Part shown: in pieces, positions 12,984-25,734 of the stretch | Position numbering within the stretch: the stretch's first letter is position 1 | Layout of the letters: each line of letters begins with the position of its first letter | NCBI RefSeq assembly: GCF_964340395.1 | Contig: NC_135563.1 | Span: 23,011,809 to 23,075,808 of the forward strand | Direction of reading: 5' to 3' | Source: Glandiceps talaboti | Lineage: Eukaryota; Hemichordata; Enteropneusta; Spengelidae | Length of the DNA stretch: 64,000 nucleotides | Program-made: the position numbers and the translations under genes | The notes under the pieces: generated by a model | Told to the model about the DNA's origin: nothing | The model's input: only the letters and a program-made list of their open reading frames with translations | Databases searched by the model: none

Positions 12984-15900
12984 TTATTTTTCTTTCAACC
13001 ACTGAGTAAAGTGCTGCTCCATGTTCTTCCTTGCCTGTGCACTACCATTATTTACTGTTGGTATAATTTTATGTGGCTTCAAAAACTGAACAAATCGCTT
13101 CATTTCACTGTAGCTGCTGTGCTCACTATATGGAACTCCTGCAAAAAATGTAATTAAATTAGTCTGTGCTCAAAGCGCTTCACAATTACTACCCCTGCTA
13201 GAACCTATAGCAGCACAAACAGCCCTTTATACTTTCTCAACTCCCTGGGAAGCATACAATCCATTGCAGCCTTTTTAAAGTGCATATGATGATTAAATCA
13301 TTCACATTGCAACCTCTATCCTACCAGGTCCACAATTATACAGATGGGTTGACTGAGGCACAGTCGTGGTTCAAATCTTGCCCAAGGACTTTAGCCAAAT
13401 AGAAACAAACGGCAGTGATGGGGCTTGAACCTGCAACCTGCAAATTCCAAGCCAGCCACTCTAACCATTCGCCCATCATGACTCCATCATATGGCGTTAA
13501 GAATATACCGGAACAAGATCTGTCAGTGTCACTGCATTTTTGGGACCGTATTTGTGAAAATGTTGGGTTAATACACGTTCGAAGTATCAAGACACCAACT
13601 TGGGATTGAAAAATGTCCCTTTAAATCACAAAGAGAAATAGTTGCAAATTAATTCTGTACCATAAATTGAAATGACTCCCCTCTTCACAGGTTTGATATC
13701 AGATAATGTAGAGACTCTTTCATTGTGTGTCCATCCAGTTGGTTTAAAAGCTAGAACACTGTCATAGAGATGTCGAAACTTGTGAAGGTAGCCACTTAAA
13801 CCCTGTAAATTATCAGAATACTATTGTTATTTTCTAAACTTCTAAAGGTCAAAACCCTGTAATATACCAGAGAAACACTATATCAGTAATTGTAAATTAT
13901 AGATTCCAAATTAGTGAAGGGTGAAACTTAAGATCACAATTTATATGATTAATGCAAACAATATAATCATCTTCTACTGGTAGATTTTGAACTTGTGAAG
14001 GGAGCCACTTAATTACTAGTAAAACATGTATAATTCAAAATAGAGTAATTATCCATTAGGCCTGAAAAAATAATTGTTTGGTTCCGGTTACCTGACCCCA
14101 CCTAGCTTTTCACTGCTGACCCTAAACATTTTTTATGTATTCAAGAAAAAAATAAATAAATTCGCAAAAATTGTGAAGTCTCACAAGAAATAGTGGGTGC
14201 GGAAACTGACATCAACTTAAAAATACACAATAAAACTGTTCTTCCAATCTGTAATGGCTGTACATCTGATGAGAAGAAACCAATAACACAGACACCATAT
14301 GGAAAACAATGGAAAACCTGAACTAGACACTCATTTTATGTTTGTATGAGGTGAATCTGCTAAATGAGAAGTATATCCTCTGCAAAGGGATGGGGATGAT
14401 GACAATTAATTCAACTGTTAGAATATGACCATTATGCTGAAAACAATGTTTATTATCAAATTGTATGTCCAACCCTTGAAAACAAGCTGCATGCTAAACT
14501 ATAGTCTAGGTCCTGACAGAGACCGTATTCTGTACTACAATGTACTTCATCACTATCCCAGTCTAGTCAAGGCCCTCACGATCACACAGATTTCTGTGCT
14601 CCCTCCTACAGCGTTCACTTATAAACATGATTATGTTGTTGCGTCCCCATGTGATTTTAGTTTAAACTGACTGGAAGTGGAGTTCTGGTTGAACATTGGA
14701 CATTGTCAAAACAGCTGTACCAAATGAATATTAATGAGCGGTGACGACAGCTTATCAATTTGTGATGGATTACTACTGACATGTGCCATTTGCACTTCGC
14801 TCACTATGGGGTTGAACCATAATTAACGCCTTTTGCCAGGGCCTTGACTAGACTGGGATAGTGATGAAGTACATTGTAGTACGGAATACAGTCCCTGTCA
14901 GGAACTAGACTAGCTAAAATATGAACTGTACTTACCTTAAGGTTTAAATAAGACATGCTAACTACATGTAGCTGTGCAATGTCACCATTCAGAGTCAGGA
15001 GACGATCCATCTCTTTATCTTGCACACAATCCAACACTGATTTCTTTTCTCTGGTTACACACACTTTACAGCCCAATGCATTAGCCAGTGCTGTTTTACA
15101 AATAGATATATATATATATATAAGTAGATACAATTAGACATTGGATGGCCTATACTATACTTTAGCTGAAGAACAATGATACATAATTATATAAAGCAAT
15201 GCAATGAAAAAATTATGTGCACACAGACCTCTACAAGGTGATGGGTGTCATAGAGCTAAGCTAAGCTAAGCTACACATGTGCATCACTGGCATAACCTAT
15301 CTCATATCTTTGCTTATGAATTTTATCATTAAAATTCTTTGTTCTCATTATACAAATGAAAGAAAGACACCTTTTTCTTCTTTGTCATTAAATAATTCAA
15401 ATTTTCATTCTTTAAATGACAAAAGTAAATGTTTGCATATTTTGACCTCAGATGATGAACTTCCTCTTGGAAAAATTCTTGTAAACAGTCCTTCAACAGC
15501 TGGTTAAAGGATGGTATTGTATTCACTTTATTTCTGTATGTCATTTTTGTATTCTGTATGTTATTTGTGTTGTTATGCAATAAAGAATGATTGATTTAGC
15601 AAAAGAAGTGTTACCAGAATTGTAACCCCTTTACCACAGGAATGAAATAACTAACATTTCAAATGATAATATAGATATTCACATTACAAAGTTATCCATA
15701 CCCACAAATATTCTTTCTTTGCCAATGGTATATGATCCACAGACAACAAGTGTTTTACAGTTTGCAGCAACAGTATTAACTGCAATGGAGACAGCAAATG
15801 CTATGACGTCAGCTTGTGGAGGAAATGTGTAAGTAGGATTGCAGTACCTAGGGAAAAAAAAGTATATATTAACAACAATATGATAAATTACACTATACAT

Positions 15901-18900
15901 ATGAGAACTATTGCATATTGCTCTGACTAGCTTTTACCCTGCTAGCAGAGTATCATCAGACAGGAGTAGATAAGGTGTCTAGATCGCCAAATTTAAACTA
16001 AATCAACTAATATCATACTTGTCAAATTTGTATTTTATTTATGAATGACATGTTTTCAATTAGCTGTAGATTAGCGTTTACATTGTATGGCACAAGCATG
16101 GCATGAGTGGGGGGAGGGGGGGGGTCTTGTGCATGATGTTAGTTTAGTGTAGCTGCTAGACCTCAGGCTTTCTTCTGATAGAGATGAGGGTGGAACACTC
16201 ATTCGGGTGACCTTCAGTTGCCTTCACAGTGGGCAGAATCACTTGAGGGGTCTAGCAGCAAGACTCGATTGAGACAATGAAATAGAGGCAGTGTTAAAGA
16301 TTAACATACATGTACATTGACTGTTGACTGACGAGTAGAGCAAAACTGTACTACACTGTATAAACAATAAATAAATGGAATTTTGAAAAGTATTTTTTTC
16401 ATTTTTTTCTCTTTATATATATTTTAATGTGAATTTAATGTATTCAAATAGTTTTAAATAAGGAAGTCACATTATTTTTTGATATGCATAACAATTAAGG
16501 AAAAAGTCATTCTGTAATAATGATGTTGGATAATGAAATAGATTCATAAACCAAACCAAGGTTGTCTTTGGCTTGTAAGCACACCCTGGATTGCGAACCA
16601 CCATCTCACAAATGTAGTGTAATAATAACTTGATTAAAAATGTATGATATTGCTATTGCTTGTAATTATTTCAATGATGATGGCAAGCAGTAAATTAAAA
16701 AGAGAACTGAAATAGACATTTATGAGCTTTTTCACAAGTTGATTGGGCTCACAATTGTTTTCATTGAACTAAAATGGATAAATAAAAATATCCTTTTTAG
16801 TTCAATGAAAACAATTGTGAGTCCAATCAATTTGTGAAAAAGCTCATAAATTAATCTAAACATGTCACTATTTCATATGCTGTTTGATCGGCCAAATTTT
16901 GTAGTTTTTGAATTTACATTGTGACTTTCAAAGAGCATACTTACTGTGACAGTTTATACAATAATAGGGACAAGAATACCCTGAAAGATCCACTTCTTGT
17001 TTCCACTTATGTATTATACTCACCATTGAGTGGATAGCATTCAAGAGGTTACATAAGCAGACCAATAAGCTGGACCTTACAGACTAGGAAAAGAACTGTA
17101 TTCAGGTCACAGACAGTTGGTAAAGGACCTTGATGTTATGTAACCTGTCCACGGGACCATTACTTGAGCTACATTTTTGTGGACTGTTGAAAATTTTATC
17201 TGCAACTGCTCAACATCTTGGAATTTGATAACCAGAAATTTTCCTCTGGATTTTGCCAAAAACGATTGAAGTATTGAAAGCTACAGAAGATCATAGGAAA
17301 TTAGGAATACAAGAAAAACGCCTTGGTGTTTCATTCATGGGACAGGGTGTCTGTTTTTACACAAAGATAGACACAATTCAATATTCTACACTCACAATTT
17401 TCTTCCTTTTCTTTCAATATATTCATCAAATTTCTGGGGGGGGGGGGGTTATTGTTAATTGGTACAGTGTCATTTTACAATTCTCTGGCAGTCAACAGTC
17501 AGTGTAAATCAATCCATAACATTTGCAATTTTATTTTTTCATTACACAATAGTTTGTGAGACCATCCACTTAGGTATTTTACAATCTATATTGCCAGGAT
17601 ATGTATGATAACCTGAACCACAAGTTACTTACATGTATTTATGGTAGAGGTTTCAAAATGACAGAATCAAACTAGATCTCTGCACAGAAGATCAACAATA
17701 CTTGACTTTAAAAAGAGGAACAAAGGTGAGGCCGACTTTACCACAGTTGTATTTCATTATATTTAGGAAACCAGAGAAGTCATTTTCACCAACCCTACAT
17801 CACACAAAACACAGAGTTATAGAAATTGGTAGGGCATGTTTATGCTGGAGCAAGGCATTATGGGGAATAAACAATCTAAGGAGCTTCTCTTCATTCTGAC
17901 AGCTGACCTCAATATTGGAGTCATTGTTTCAGGAGGTGTGAAGCTTCTAGTGCCTCACCCCAGTGTACAGAATGCTTCTTCTATGCCAGATTTACCAATT
18001 TTAATATCTCTATTTCAGAGATGTCATGCCATGCAAGGTTGGTTAAAAGACTTTTCTGGGTTGGATTGCTTCTGGATTGCTCAGCATCTTTTTTATGAAA
18101 AGTTGCTATTTCAAATAAACATGTAATTTTAACAAAGCTGAGAACCTGTGAGTTCCAGTGTGGGTACTCAGGAGTATCTTCACTTGAGTTGAACTCCAAT
18201 GTGGGTACTCAGGGGTATCTTCACTTGTATTTGCAGTGTTTTCTGCTGCACTTTCACTTACTATGTGTGACAAAGTACAGTTGTATATATCACTGCAAGC
18301 ACTTGTGCAAATACCCCAAGTATGCAACACTTGTAGTCGTGTGTCATGGGGTTCTGTCAGAATATCAAGAGATAATCTTATAATCAATGGAATTCTATGG
18401 TACATGTTGAAGTAGAGTTAAAATACTCACGTTGTATCAAGATAAAGAGAATCTATTGGATTCTCCTTGAGTACAGTATATGCTTCCATGCTAGCATCTG
18501 CTCTAAAATCTCCTGTATGTAAATATGTTCTACCATTTGGTAATTTAAATAAGATCATTACAGCTCCGGGACAACTGAGGAAAAAGATTAAATAATCACA
18601 TCTAAGGAAAGGTATGCAGCTAAAAGTTAGATGACTGACGAGTTGATGATAACACAGAGAAAATGTACTATGGAGAATATGGAAAATATATTGTTCATGG
18701 TTCCAAAAATCAATAGGACAGTACAATATAGTTACTTTTGAATGGTAAATTGGAAACAAATGCTATGTTTTTCAACCATCGGACTTTGATCGCGCAATGA
18801 TTCAATTATTCAGCATTAATGTCTCTCTCTGAAACTGATGAAATAATGTCTGTAAATTGATGGTAGTTGGTATCCTTGTCATGTTCATCAATTTACAGAT

Positions 18901-21900
18901 ATATTTATTCTGCTAGTTTTATAAGGGGTGAACAGCAGTGTACTACTAATGATGCTTACGAGATGTCACTGAAAATTTAGAATTCATCTTGCAAAATTTG
19001 TTTTGACTGTGTTAGTAGAAATGTTCACTGATAGATTTATACTTACTGATTTGCTTCAAGCAGCATAACTTCAATACCCATCACAACACATATTTCATTC
19101 ATTGGTAAAGAATGTATATGTTTAGCTGCAACTTTTATCTTAGCTTTCACCAGATTACCAGTCACCTAGAGAAACGGTGGATTACATTTAAAGATCTTGA
19201 TGTATGAGCAAAACATAAAGAATACATCATGAGAGTGGATGTGTTACAAGAATGCCAACATTTATCAATTTGTCACGAGATACACTAAAAACAGAAGACA
19301 CATTGGTAATAAAAATGACAATCAGAGTGAAATTGAAATGATATAAAAAGAGGTGAGAGGATAAAGTCAGACTCTGAACATTGTAAAAGTTGTTTTTAAA
19401 AGTAACACTTGTGATGAAAATGACATTTTGTAGCAATTTGTAGAGACCCATGGTAATCTCACTCGACCACTCCTTTCAATGCATCTAAACTCATTAAAAA
19501 AGGGTATGTTTCATCTGTTAAAATACAGTTTACACTGTCAATGAGTCATCAGACATCAAGAGTTGATAGGGTCTCTACAATGATTCTATGAAAGGTTGAA
19601 GTATTAGAAATCACGTAAATATTGAGTACAATGTGGATTAAACCACTGACTGTGAGAAATATTACATATTGGTACATACAGTATTGTGTATCACTGTAGT
19701 AACTGCCATTCATCATGTTTGCCCTGTGTTTTATATATGAATTTCATCTACTCACTTCTATTCAGTTTTTGCTTTAACATACTTTTCTTATCTATTTCTC
19801 TTAAGTTATGATGCACTTGTACCAGATGTCTATTCTTGAGCTCAATTACAGTCCCATCCTTTATTGAGTAACTAAGTTCAGTACCTCATATGGTTTGATC
19901 ATTAGACATCTACTTGCCAGATGAATATTTGAGCCCCTGAGCTGTTGCTGTTTCATTGTCAACACTAGGCAGGAAACAAACTGAACCTTGCAATGCATCA
20001 GTCTATTTTTTCACAAACAATGCCATAAGGCATGCATTGCAGTATATCCCTTTCATTTCTAAACATTTCATATCAAAGTATACGTCTACATATGCCATAA
20101 TTAGTTACTCACCTTGCTACAGTATAAAGGCTGTTGAAAGTGTTTATTGAGACCCATGTAATGATCATAGTGAAAGTGTGACAAGAAGTATGCTTGACAG
20201 TCAGGTATAACACCATACCGGAATGCATCTACTGTGAAAGGGGTATCTGTATGTGTAATGATAAAACATGTGACAGTCAGCTGCATTGGTATAAAACATG
20301 TGACAGTCAGCTGACTATCAGTATAAAACATGTGTTACAGTCAATGCAGGCAATGTATGATATCAAGTATTTTGGCTAGATGGTTAAGTGTTAAAAACAC
20401 TGCAGACCATTCAATTATACTTGTGCTGTCAGTACAGTGTGGGTTGAAAATAAAGATATTGTATTTAAAACATGTAACAATAGGAAAAGGTATGTTATAC
20501 TCACATGGAATTTTTTTGTAAAATGGACACTTTCTCCCTGAGTACTTCTCTTTGTTGCCCTGATTATTACTTGTAGATGTTTGGGTATCAGATTTTGTTG
20601 TCCATCTTGAATAACTATTATTTTTTATTGCTGTTGTTTGAGAACTTCCTGCTTGGGTGTCAGATTTTGTTGTCCATCTTGGATAACTATTATTTTTTAT
20701 TGCAGTTGTTTGAGCACTTCCTGCTGTCTCACATGACAGTTGTTTCTTCACATCAATTCTTTTTGTAGATTTATTTACATTATTAAGGGGTCTAAAGAAA
20801 GCAGTGATACTAGACTGAGTCTTTGCAATGTCCTGCCTTATGCTTGATGGAAAACTATCTGTGTAGTCCAATGTATCTTCTTGATGAGACACTATGTCAT
20901 TCATTCTTTCTTGCACTCTTTCCTGACTTTTACTGACTGACAATGTTTCGTCTGTAGCATCACTACTTGACTCAAAATCTTGATCTAGTTCTGAGCATAC
21001 AGAAATCACATCATCAATAGTTGCCTCAATTTCAGTACAGTCTGTCTCAATGCTATTACACATTTCATTTCTTACTTCATTGTTCATAAATTTCTCCACA
21101 TGCTGAGGTATTCTAACAGTGTGGGTCAATCCTTCAAAGTCACTGGCTGGAGTTTGTATTGTTAATGACCTGTTAGAGTCTTCTAGACAGAACTGGTCAT
21201 CTGATATTGTTTGAGGCTTTACACACTCGACATCGCTTTTTGGCCATATTTCTAGCGGTGAAAATATATCTTCATCACTTTCAACATTATCATCCCACTT
21301 CAAGTCTGGGTTTCTTGAAACATTTTCCCTAATTACTCTTTTGAAGAAGAGTCTCCTAGTTGACTTACTCTCAGTACCTGTTGGTATGAAATAGAGATAC
21401 AAAATTATATCATTTACACTCTAAAATATTGGACAAGATATCAAAACGGATGTTAGGCAATAATTTGACACTAACAACATGAATGTTTCAGTCAGAAACG
21501 TCCATATCATTGAAAAGTGGAACCAAGTATATTGTAAACAGGAGTACTGAGAGACTATGTCATGCATATCCTCAGTTGCCACTACTTAGTCTAAATGCTA
21601 ACATGGATTCAATTCATCCTAACACCACCTAGCTCAATTAGAAATCATGAACCAAAAGTTGTTCATGCAAATGAGTAAATCTCAACTGTTAGAATGGTAC
21701 AAATATACCATAATTGGACATTGTGGGTATACGTAACTGCTCCGATAAACAGTAATTATTTATTGGGGCAGTATTCTGTGATTGATTAAGAAAGACGTGT
21801 GGGTGGCTTCAATTGAATTTGAAATTTCATCTCGGGACCTCAATGCGCTAGACATAAAGAGAGATTGAGATTAGATGCCATGGATAGCATTTGGTATATT

Positions 21901-23456
21901 GCACTTAAAGTTCCACAAGCTGTATTTATAAACTTTTTTAATCAAGTGGACATACTTACAGAAAACCTCAAATAACTATTCTAGAATACTGTTATGGCAA
22001 TGCATGCCTTCAAGGACATTTAAAATCACCTTATGGTAGTGTTACTACAGTTGATGGCACAATAATATGTTTTCTTGACACTTTAGTATTTTTATTATAC
22101 TAAGTATGTCATTAAACCGTTTAAATAAATTATGCCTGAATACTGGGTAGCATTCTGCCAATAGCAAGTGCTTCAGTAAGTAGAATACTACACTGCCTTT
22201 GAAAATAAAGTAATGCCCCAAAAAAATTGTGGCATAATTTATGCCCCATTAATGACATTGACATTTTTTATATTTTATTACCTGTCTGACAAGGTTTGTC
22301 TGTTTGATATTTAGATTGAGATGACATATCTGATGCAAGTGTATCATCGTCTTCATCTTGTTCAAGTGCACATGACTGTGTAGGAGCATCACTGATATCG
22401 TTGCATACACCTCTATGTGAAGGGACATCACTAAAGTCTCCGTCTGCATATACATCAACAGGACTAACACTAAAGTTTTGGACTGTCTGTGAGTCACAAT
22501 GGATATCACTGACATCTTTGGATGCTTCTCCAGCTGCATGAATGACACTGACATCTTGGCCTGCTCTTTGAGCTGCTAGAACATTATGACTACATTTCCT
22601 ATAATGACTTGGTATTGTTGAATTACATTCCAATCCATCTGGACATTCTGAAACCAAAAAGACAAGATTTGGCAAAAAAAAAGTCAATCTCCACATTTTT
22701 TCCTTTCTTTTTAGTTTGCGTGTAACTGTTCACATGGTCAGTATCCGTGCAATCAAAAGACATCTTTTGAAGACACACTTCAGACCCTAATTCCCTCCAT
22801 CAAGTTGATGGAATCTTTATGTCCCATATATCACGTTCATTCTAATATTAAATCAAAGGGCTTGACAAATATTTTGAGCAGGGGCATAATTAAGCAAGGA
22901 TGCAGAAAAATAACTACACCTGTAATCCAGTTAGGGAGTTAGGGTTTGACCCCCTAGGTAGGTTTTAACATGGGCCAGATCTTTACCCGTTGACCATTTA
23001 TGCATTTGTACAATGTTCTTCATTCGCCCAACATTTGTCACGTGATGTAATGCAGACCGAAGTGTATTTACCTTTATTACTTGACAAAGATACCATGCAA
23101 TCAGCTACATGCCACTTAGGAGACTTGATATGGAGAATATTGAATGGCATTTGGCAATTTGGACAGTGTCCATCAAATACCTCCCTTGTTTGTTCCGTGG
23201 GTTTCTTTCCAGATAATGCAATGGAAATCGTTGTCGGTGCTTCTTTCTTCCCTTGGCGTTGACTCTGCTGCCTGCGTGATGAAGTTTTCTTAACTTTTTT
23301 TCTAACTTTATTAGCGGGGGAGGAAGTCGAAGACTGGGGAGAGGAAGATGTCGGCGATATTAACCTTCCTCTTTTTCGGCATGACACTGGAGTTTTCTCA
23401 TTTGCTTTCAACCTCTTCAGGGAAACATAGTCCCATATATCTCCCTCACTATCCAT
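12984..23456 (-). CDS. DCLRE1A: DNA cross-link repair 1A (SNM1A), metallo-beta-lactamase/beta-CASP 5' exonuclease
   Basis: Exons in transcription order: 23072-23456, 22282-22647, 20505-21377, 20113-20246, 19047-19165, 18431-18574, 15702-15847, 14936-15090, 13661-13802, 12984-13138. The sum is 2619 nt, giving 872 aa (human 1040), all GT-AG with matching phases. A UBZ4-type zinc finger has C98, C101, H116 and C120. A second Cys/His cluster, [20 protein letters not shown], begins at the second exon. A PIP-box-like QSSITAFF lies at 438-445 (20794-20817). Catalytic residues are H565-F-H-Y-D-H570, H626 in LLEANHCPGA and D648 in HTGDFRAD. The beta-CASP part has D672 in [17 protein letters not shown], and H828 in PYSEHSSY. 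Known role: 5'-3' exonuclease that digests past interstrand crosslinks, nuclear, recruited by ubiquitinated PCNA. All catalytic residues are present, so the enzyme should be active. A 24-aa tandem duplication lies at 469-516. Confidence 0.96.
13150..13495 (-). mobile_element. tRNA-derived SINE, near full length
   Basis: On the minus strand it starts with a tRNA-like head: box A-like GAATGGTTAGAGTGGCTGGC and box B-like GCAGGTTCAAGCCCC. A body follows, with CCTTGGGCAAGATTTGAACC, CACGACTGTGCCTCAGTC and ACCTGGTAGGATAGAGG, and a 3' part with GAAGCGCTTTGAGCACAG. That terminal motif resembles LINE-derived tails of animal SINEs. Its 3' end is within about 15-25 nt of the acceptor of the last DCLRE1A exon. 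Confidence 0.75.
14058..14340. mobile_element. Second copy of the 2562-2947 element, opposite orientation
   Basis: Starts at AGGCCT (14058) and continues GTTTGGTTCCGGTTACCTGA, CCCCACCTAG, GTGAAGTCTCACAAGAAATA and CTGTACATCTGATGAGAAGA, matching the reverse complement of 2914-2660. The second terminal repeat seen in copy 1 is missing. It lies in the DCLRE1A intron between exons 13661-13802 and 14936-15090. Confidence 0.75.
14503..14911. repeat. Inverted repeat, ~74 bp arms around a 260 bp spacer
   Basis: The left arm (14503-14576) contains TACTACAATGTACTTCATCA and CTATCCCAGTCTAGTCAAGG. The right arm (14838-14911) is its reverse complement with few mismatches. No TIR-transposon coding region lies between. 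The right arm ends 25 nt from the DCLRE1A exon at 14936. Confidence 0.8.
16719..16850. repeat. Near-perfect palindrome, 60 bp arms, 12 bp loop
   Basis: Left arm 16719-16778 and right arm 16791-16850 are reverse complements with about four mismatches, ending in TTTATGAGCTTTTTCACAA on both strands. It lies in the largest part of a DCLRE1A intron (15848-18430) and would form a long hairpin in the pre-mRNA. Confidence 0.9.
20255..20337. repeat. Three short tandem repeats beside a DCLRE1A exon
   Basis: ATAAAACATGTGACAGTCAG occurs twice exactly and a third time with an extra base, starting within 10 nt of the acceptor of exon 20113-20246. Confidence 0.85.
20581..20724 (-). repeat. DCLRE1A: In-frame 72-bp tandem duplication inside DCLRE1A
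   Basis: Two adjacent copies encode [20 protein letters not shown]+SDTQ and [20 protein letters not shown]+SDTQ (residues 469-492 and 493-516). They lie in the linker between the PIP-box-like motif and the nuclease domain. The copies differ at few positions, so the duplication is fairly young or kept uniform. The segment is not recognisable in the human protein as I know it. Confidence 0.9.
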
Positions 23457-24634
23457 TTCATGAAAATATGTCTTGACCCAATTTCAAGGGCACGACATCC
23501 AGGGGTTGTACAAGTCAGAAACTCTTGGTCAACTACATTATGAAAAGACCGCTTCATAATATTCATCGCTAACTTTGTAGTCTGTCGCTCAACACGGGGC
23601 TGTTACTTGCGTCAAATGACGTTTATCTTGTTCCAGTAATAGTGAAACCTGTTTCAAAACGACTATAAACTATATATATGACGTGGGTTTTTTTGTTGTG
23701 GGTGTGGACGAAGTGTTATATATCTTTTTGTACATTCTAATAATTGTGCGAATCCAGGTACTAGAAGTACGACTACAACATTAAACACCGTTGGTGGCGC
23801 ACTTTAAATTACTGCCGTGCCAGACCCTGTGGACCGGATCCCTCATTCCCTGGTATTCCACTCATAAATCATATCTTAGCTGAACGAAAAATCCCTCTCC
23901 CCGCCCGGGGGGGGGGGGGGTAGAGCCAGAAATACAAGAAATACATTTTTATCATCAGTTTTGCCAAGATTGAACAATGTCTTCAATTTAACAAAAATAT
24001 GATTGCAAGGAAACATTTCAGCCTAATCACTTATATGTTGCCCAATAGTCTTATAGGCTTCAAGATAAGCTATATATGTCTATTTTTTTGACATCGTCAG
24101 TGCATTATTGTTGTGTGCAAACGGGTTTCTCCTCTACTGTTGTATTCGTGGATACGACATATTGCGAAGATCGTGTAGAGGATTAATGAGATATAAGATA
24201 GAGAAAATGGATTTGTATCGATTGATGTACTTAATAATTAAGTTGTATCAGTCCCACCTTTTCAAAAGAGTACGCAATCATGTGCCATGGAATGTCTCGG
24301 AGAGATTTGTAACTTTTCAAGTCAAGTTGGTTCATGTGTCTACTAAGAGTTCGAAAGGCACCGTCAACGGTAACGAATCAAACAAAAGTAAATAAAACTA
24401 TCAGAAAATAGTTTTGTAATATATTGTGCCGATTCGGAGAAAACGTGACACACAAAATGAGTAATTCCCCTGGTAATATAGATCGATACGGACGACCGAA
24501 CAAGAATTGAGGGCATGTTTCAATTAAGATTTATATTGAGCATGCGTCATCCGACCATACAGAGGCGTGATGGATTACCGAACTTTTCTCGACCCATTCC
24601 TCGATAAATCACGTGGGGGCATACGAACACTCCA

Positions 24635-24714
24635 GTAGCTCATCATTCCAACGGAAACTGTTGAATCTTGCTGTACTTGTGTTTAAAGTATCCCCCTGAT
24701 CAGCAACTTACTGG
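24635..24714 (+). other. Possible noncoding first exon (SLC23 gene?)
   Basis: A consensus-like donor, ACTG|GTGAGT, at 24714/24715 follows a moderately CG-containing stretch, and the SLC23 start-codon exon begins with an acceptor at 30425, so an upstream noncoding exon must exist. This is one of several possible donors, and the 5' end is arbitrary. Confidence 0.15.
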
Positions 24715-25037
24715 TGAGTATGATATTACTGATTTTCTCATTTGAGTGATTAAAACCTGTAACGCGAAACGACCAGACAGAGAGATTGACACCTGTCCAC
24801 AGCCCAGGGTTCTCAGTTCTGTGTTTTGAATGATTTAATATAACATTTTGGATTGTTTGATAGCAGAGATAGTTCAGTGGTTTTTTGTGTGTGAATAAGA
24901 TGTGATTTTTTTAAATAAATGAATGTATGTAATTGTAAGTAAAGAACAAGTGTTGTGGTGTTGAGAGTGACAAATCTTTATTAGTATTGCCAAAGTTACC
25001 TTGAGTCGGCTAATGCCCGGGTTCGTTCGTCCGTACT

Positions 25038-25734
25038 AAGGGAGCCTTCAATAATTACAGATGAGGGAGGGCCGGGAGAATTGGGGGTAGGTCACATTTT
25101 CCAATCGGTGTTCAGGGGAGGGCCACATTTTAGATAATGAAATTAGTGGGGAGGGTCACACTACTAATTCTAACTTCTAACTCTGCACTTATTAGTTTTA
25201 TATTTTGGCATCCCACCACTGCCACCATTGCAACATCCCACGACTGTACCATAATATCAGAACACATCAGTCAAATCGCTGCTGACAACCATGCAGTGAA
25301 TCAATTGTTAGTAATGTTGTGGTGTGAGGAGAGAAGTGGCTCGCATAGGGATGGAGGGTGGACAGTGTGGTAAGATATTGGGGATCGATAATGTTGACCC
25401 CATCTTGTCTTTTGGAGTTCATGTCTTCATCTCTGGTGAGCAGTTGTTGACGGTGCCGTAAAGAGGCCTGTGATTTACGACGATGAAGTGTGATGGCAGT
25501 CGTACGTGGGAAAGAGTCCTTATATTTTGAGACTCGTGTCCCTTTTTCATATCTGACAGCATTTTAACCATTCAATTTGTTTTTTGAAGTATTTGAAAAT
25601 GTTGAGGGTCCTGTTTTAGAGAAAGGAGGGCCACCTTTTAGAAAAGGGATAGAGGAAAAGGGGAGGGTTACATTTTATGTAACAGACTGGGTTTGATTTC
25701 CCTCTGTCCCCCCTGTAATTACTGAAGGATCCTT
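25038..25734. mobile_element. ~700 bp element with ~24 bp terminal inverted repeats
   Basis: The left end reads AAGGGAGCCTTCAATAATTA+CAG and the right end, in reverse complement, AAGGATCCTTCAGTAATTAC+AGG. Subterminal blocks of GGGAGGGCCACATTTT-like sequence recur four times (about 25084, 25118, 25625 and 25661). No transposase frame is seen, so it is non-autonomous. Family not assigned. Confidence 0.65.

Noticed and set aside
13336-13590. Possible functional tRNA gene on the minus strand
   Set aside because: Box A and box B are present but the cloverleaf stems are not maintained and a SINE body follows, so it is a tRNA-derived SINE head.
15804-15811. CRE palindrome as a regulatory site
   Set aside because: It lies inside a conserved DCLRE1A coding exon and is explained by the coding sequence.
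22249-22554. Second minus-strand frame overlapping the DCLRE1A exon
   Set aside because: The other frame ([10 protein letters not shown]...) joins both neighbouring exons in phase; this one does not.
24108-24395. 95-codon plus-strand ORF upstream of the SLC23 gene
   Set aside because: No recognisable motif, no splice context, and composition typical of non-coding AT-rich DNA.
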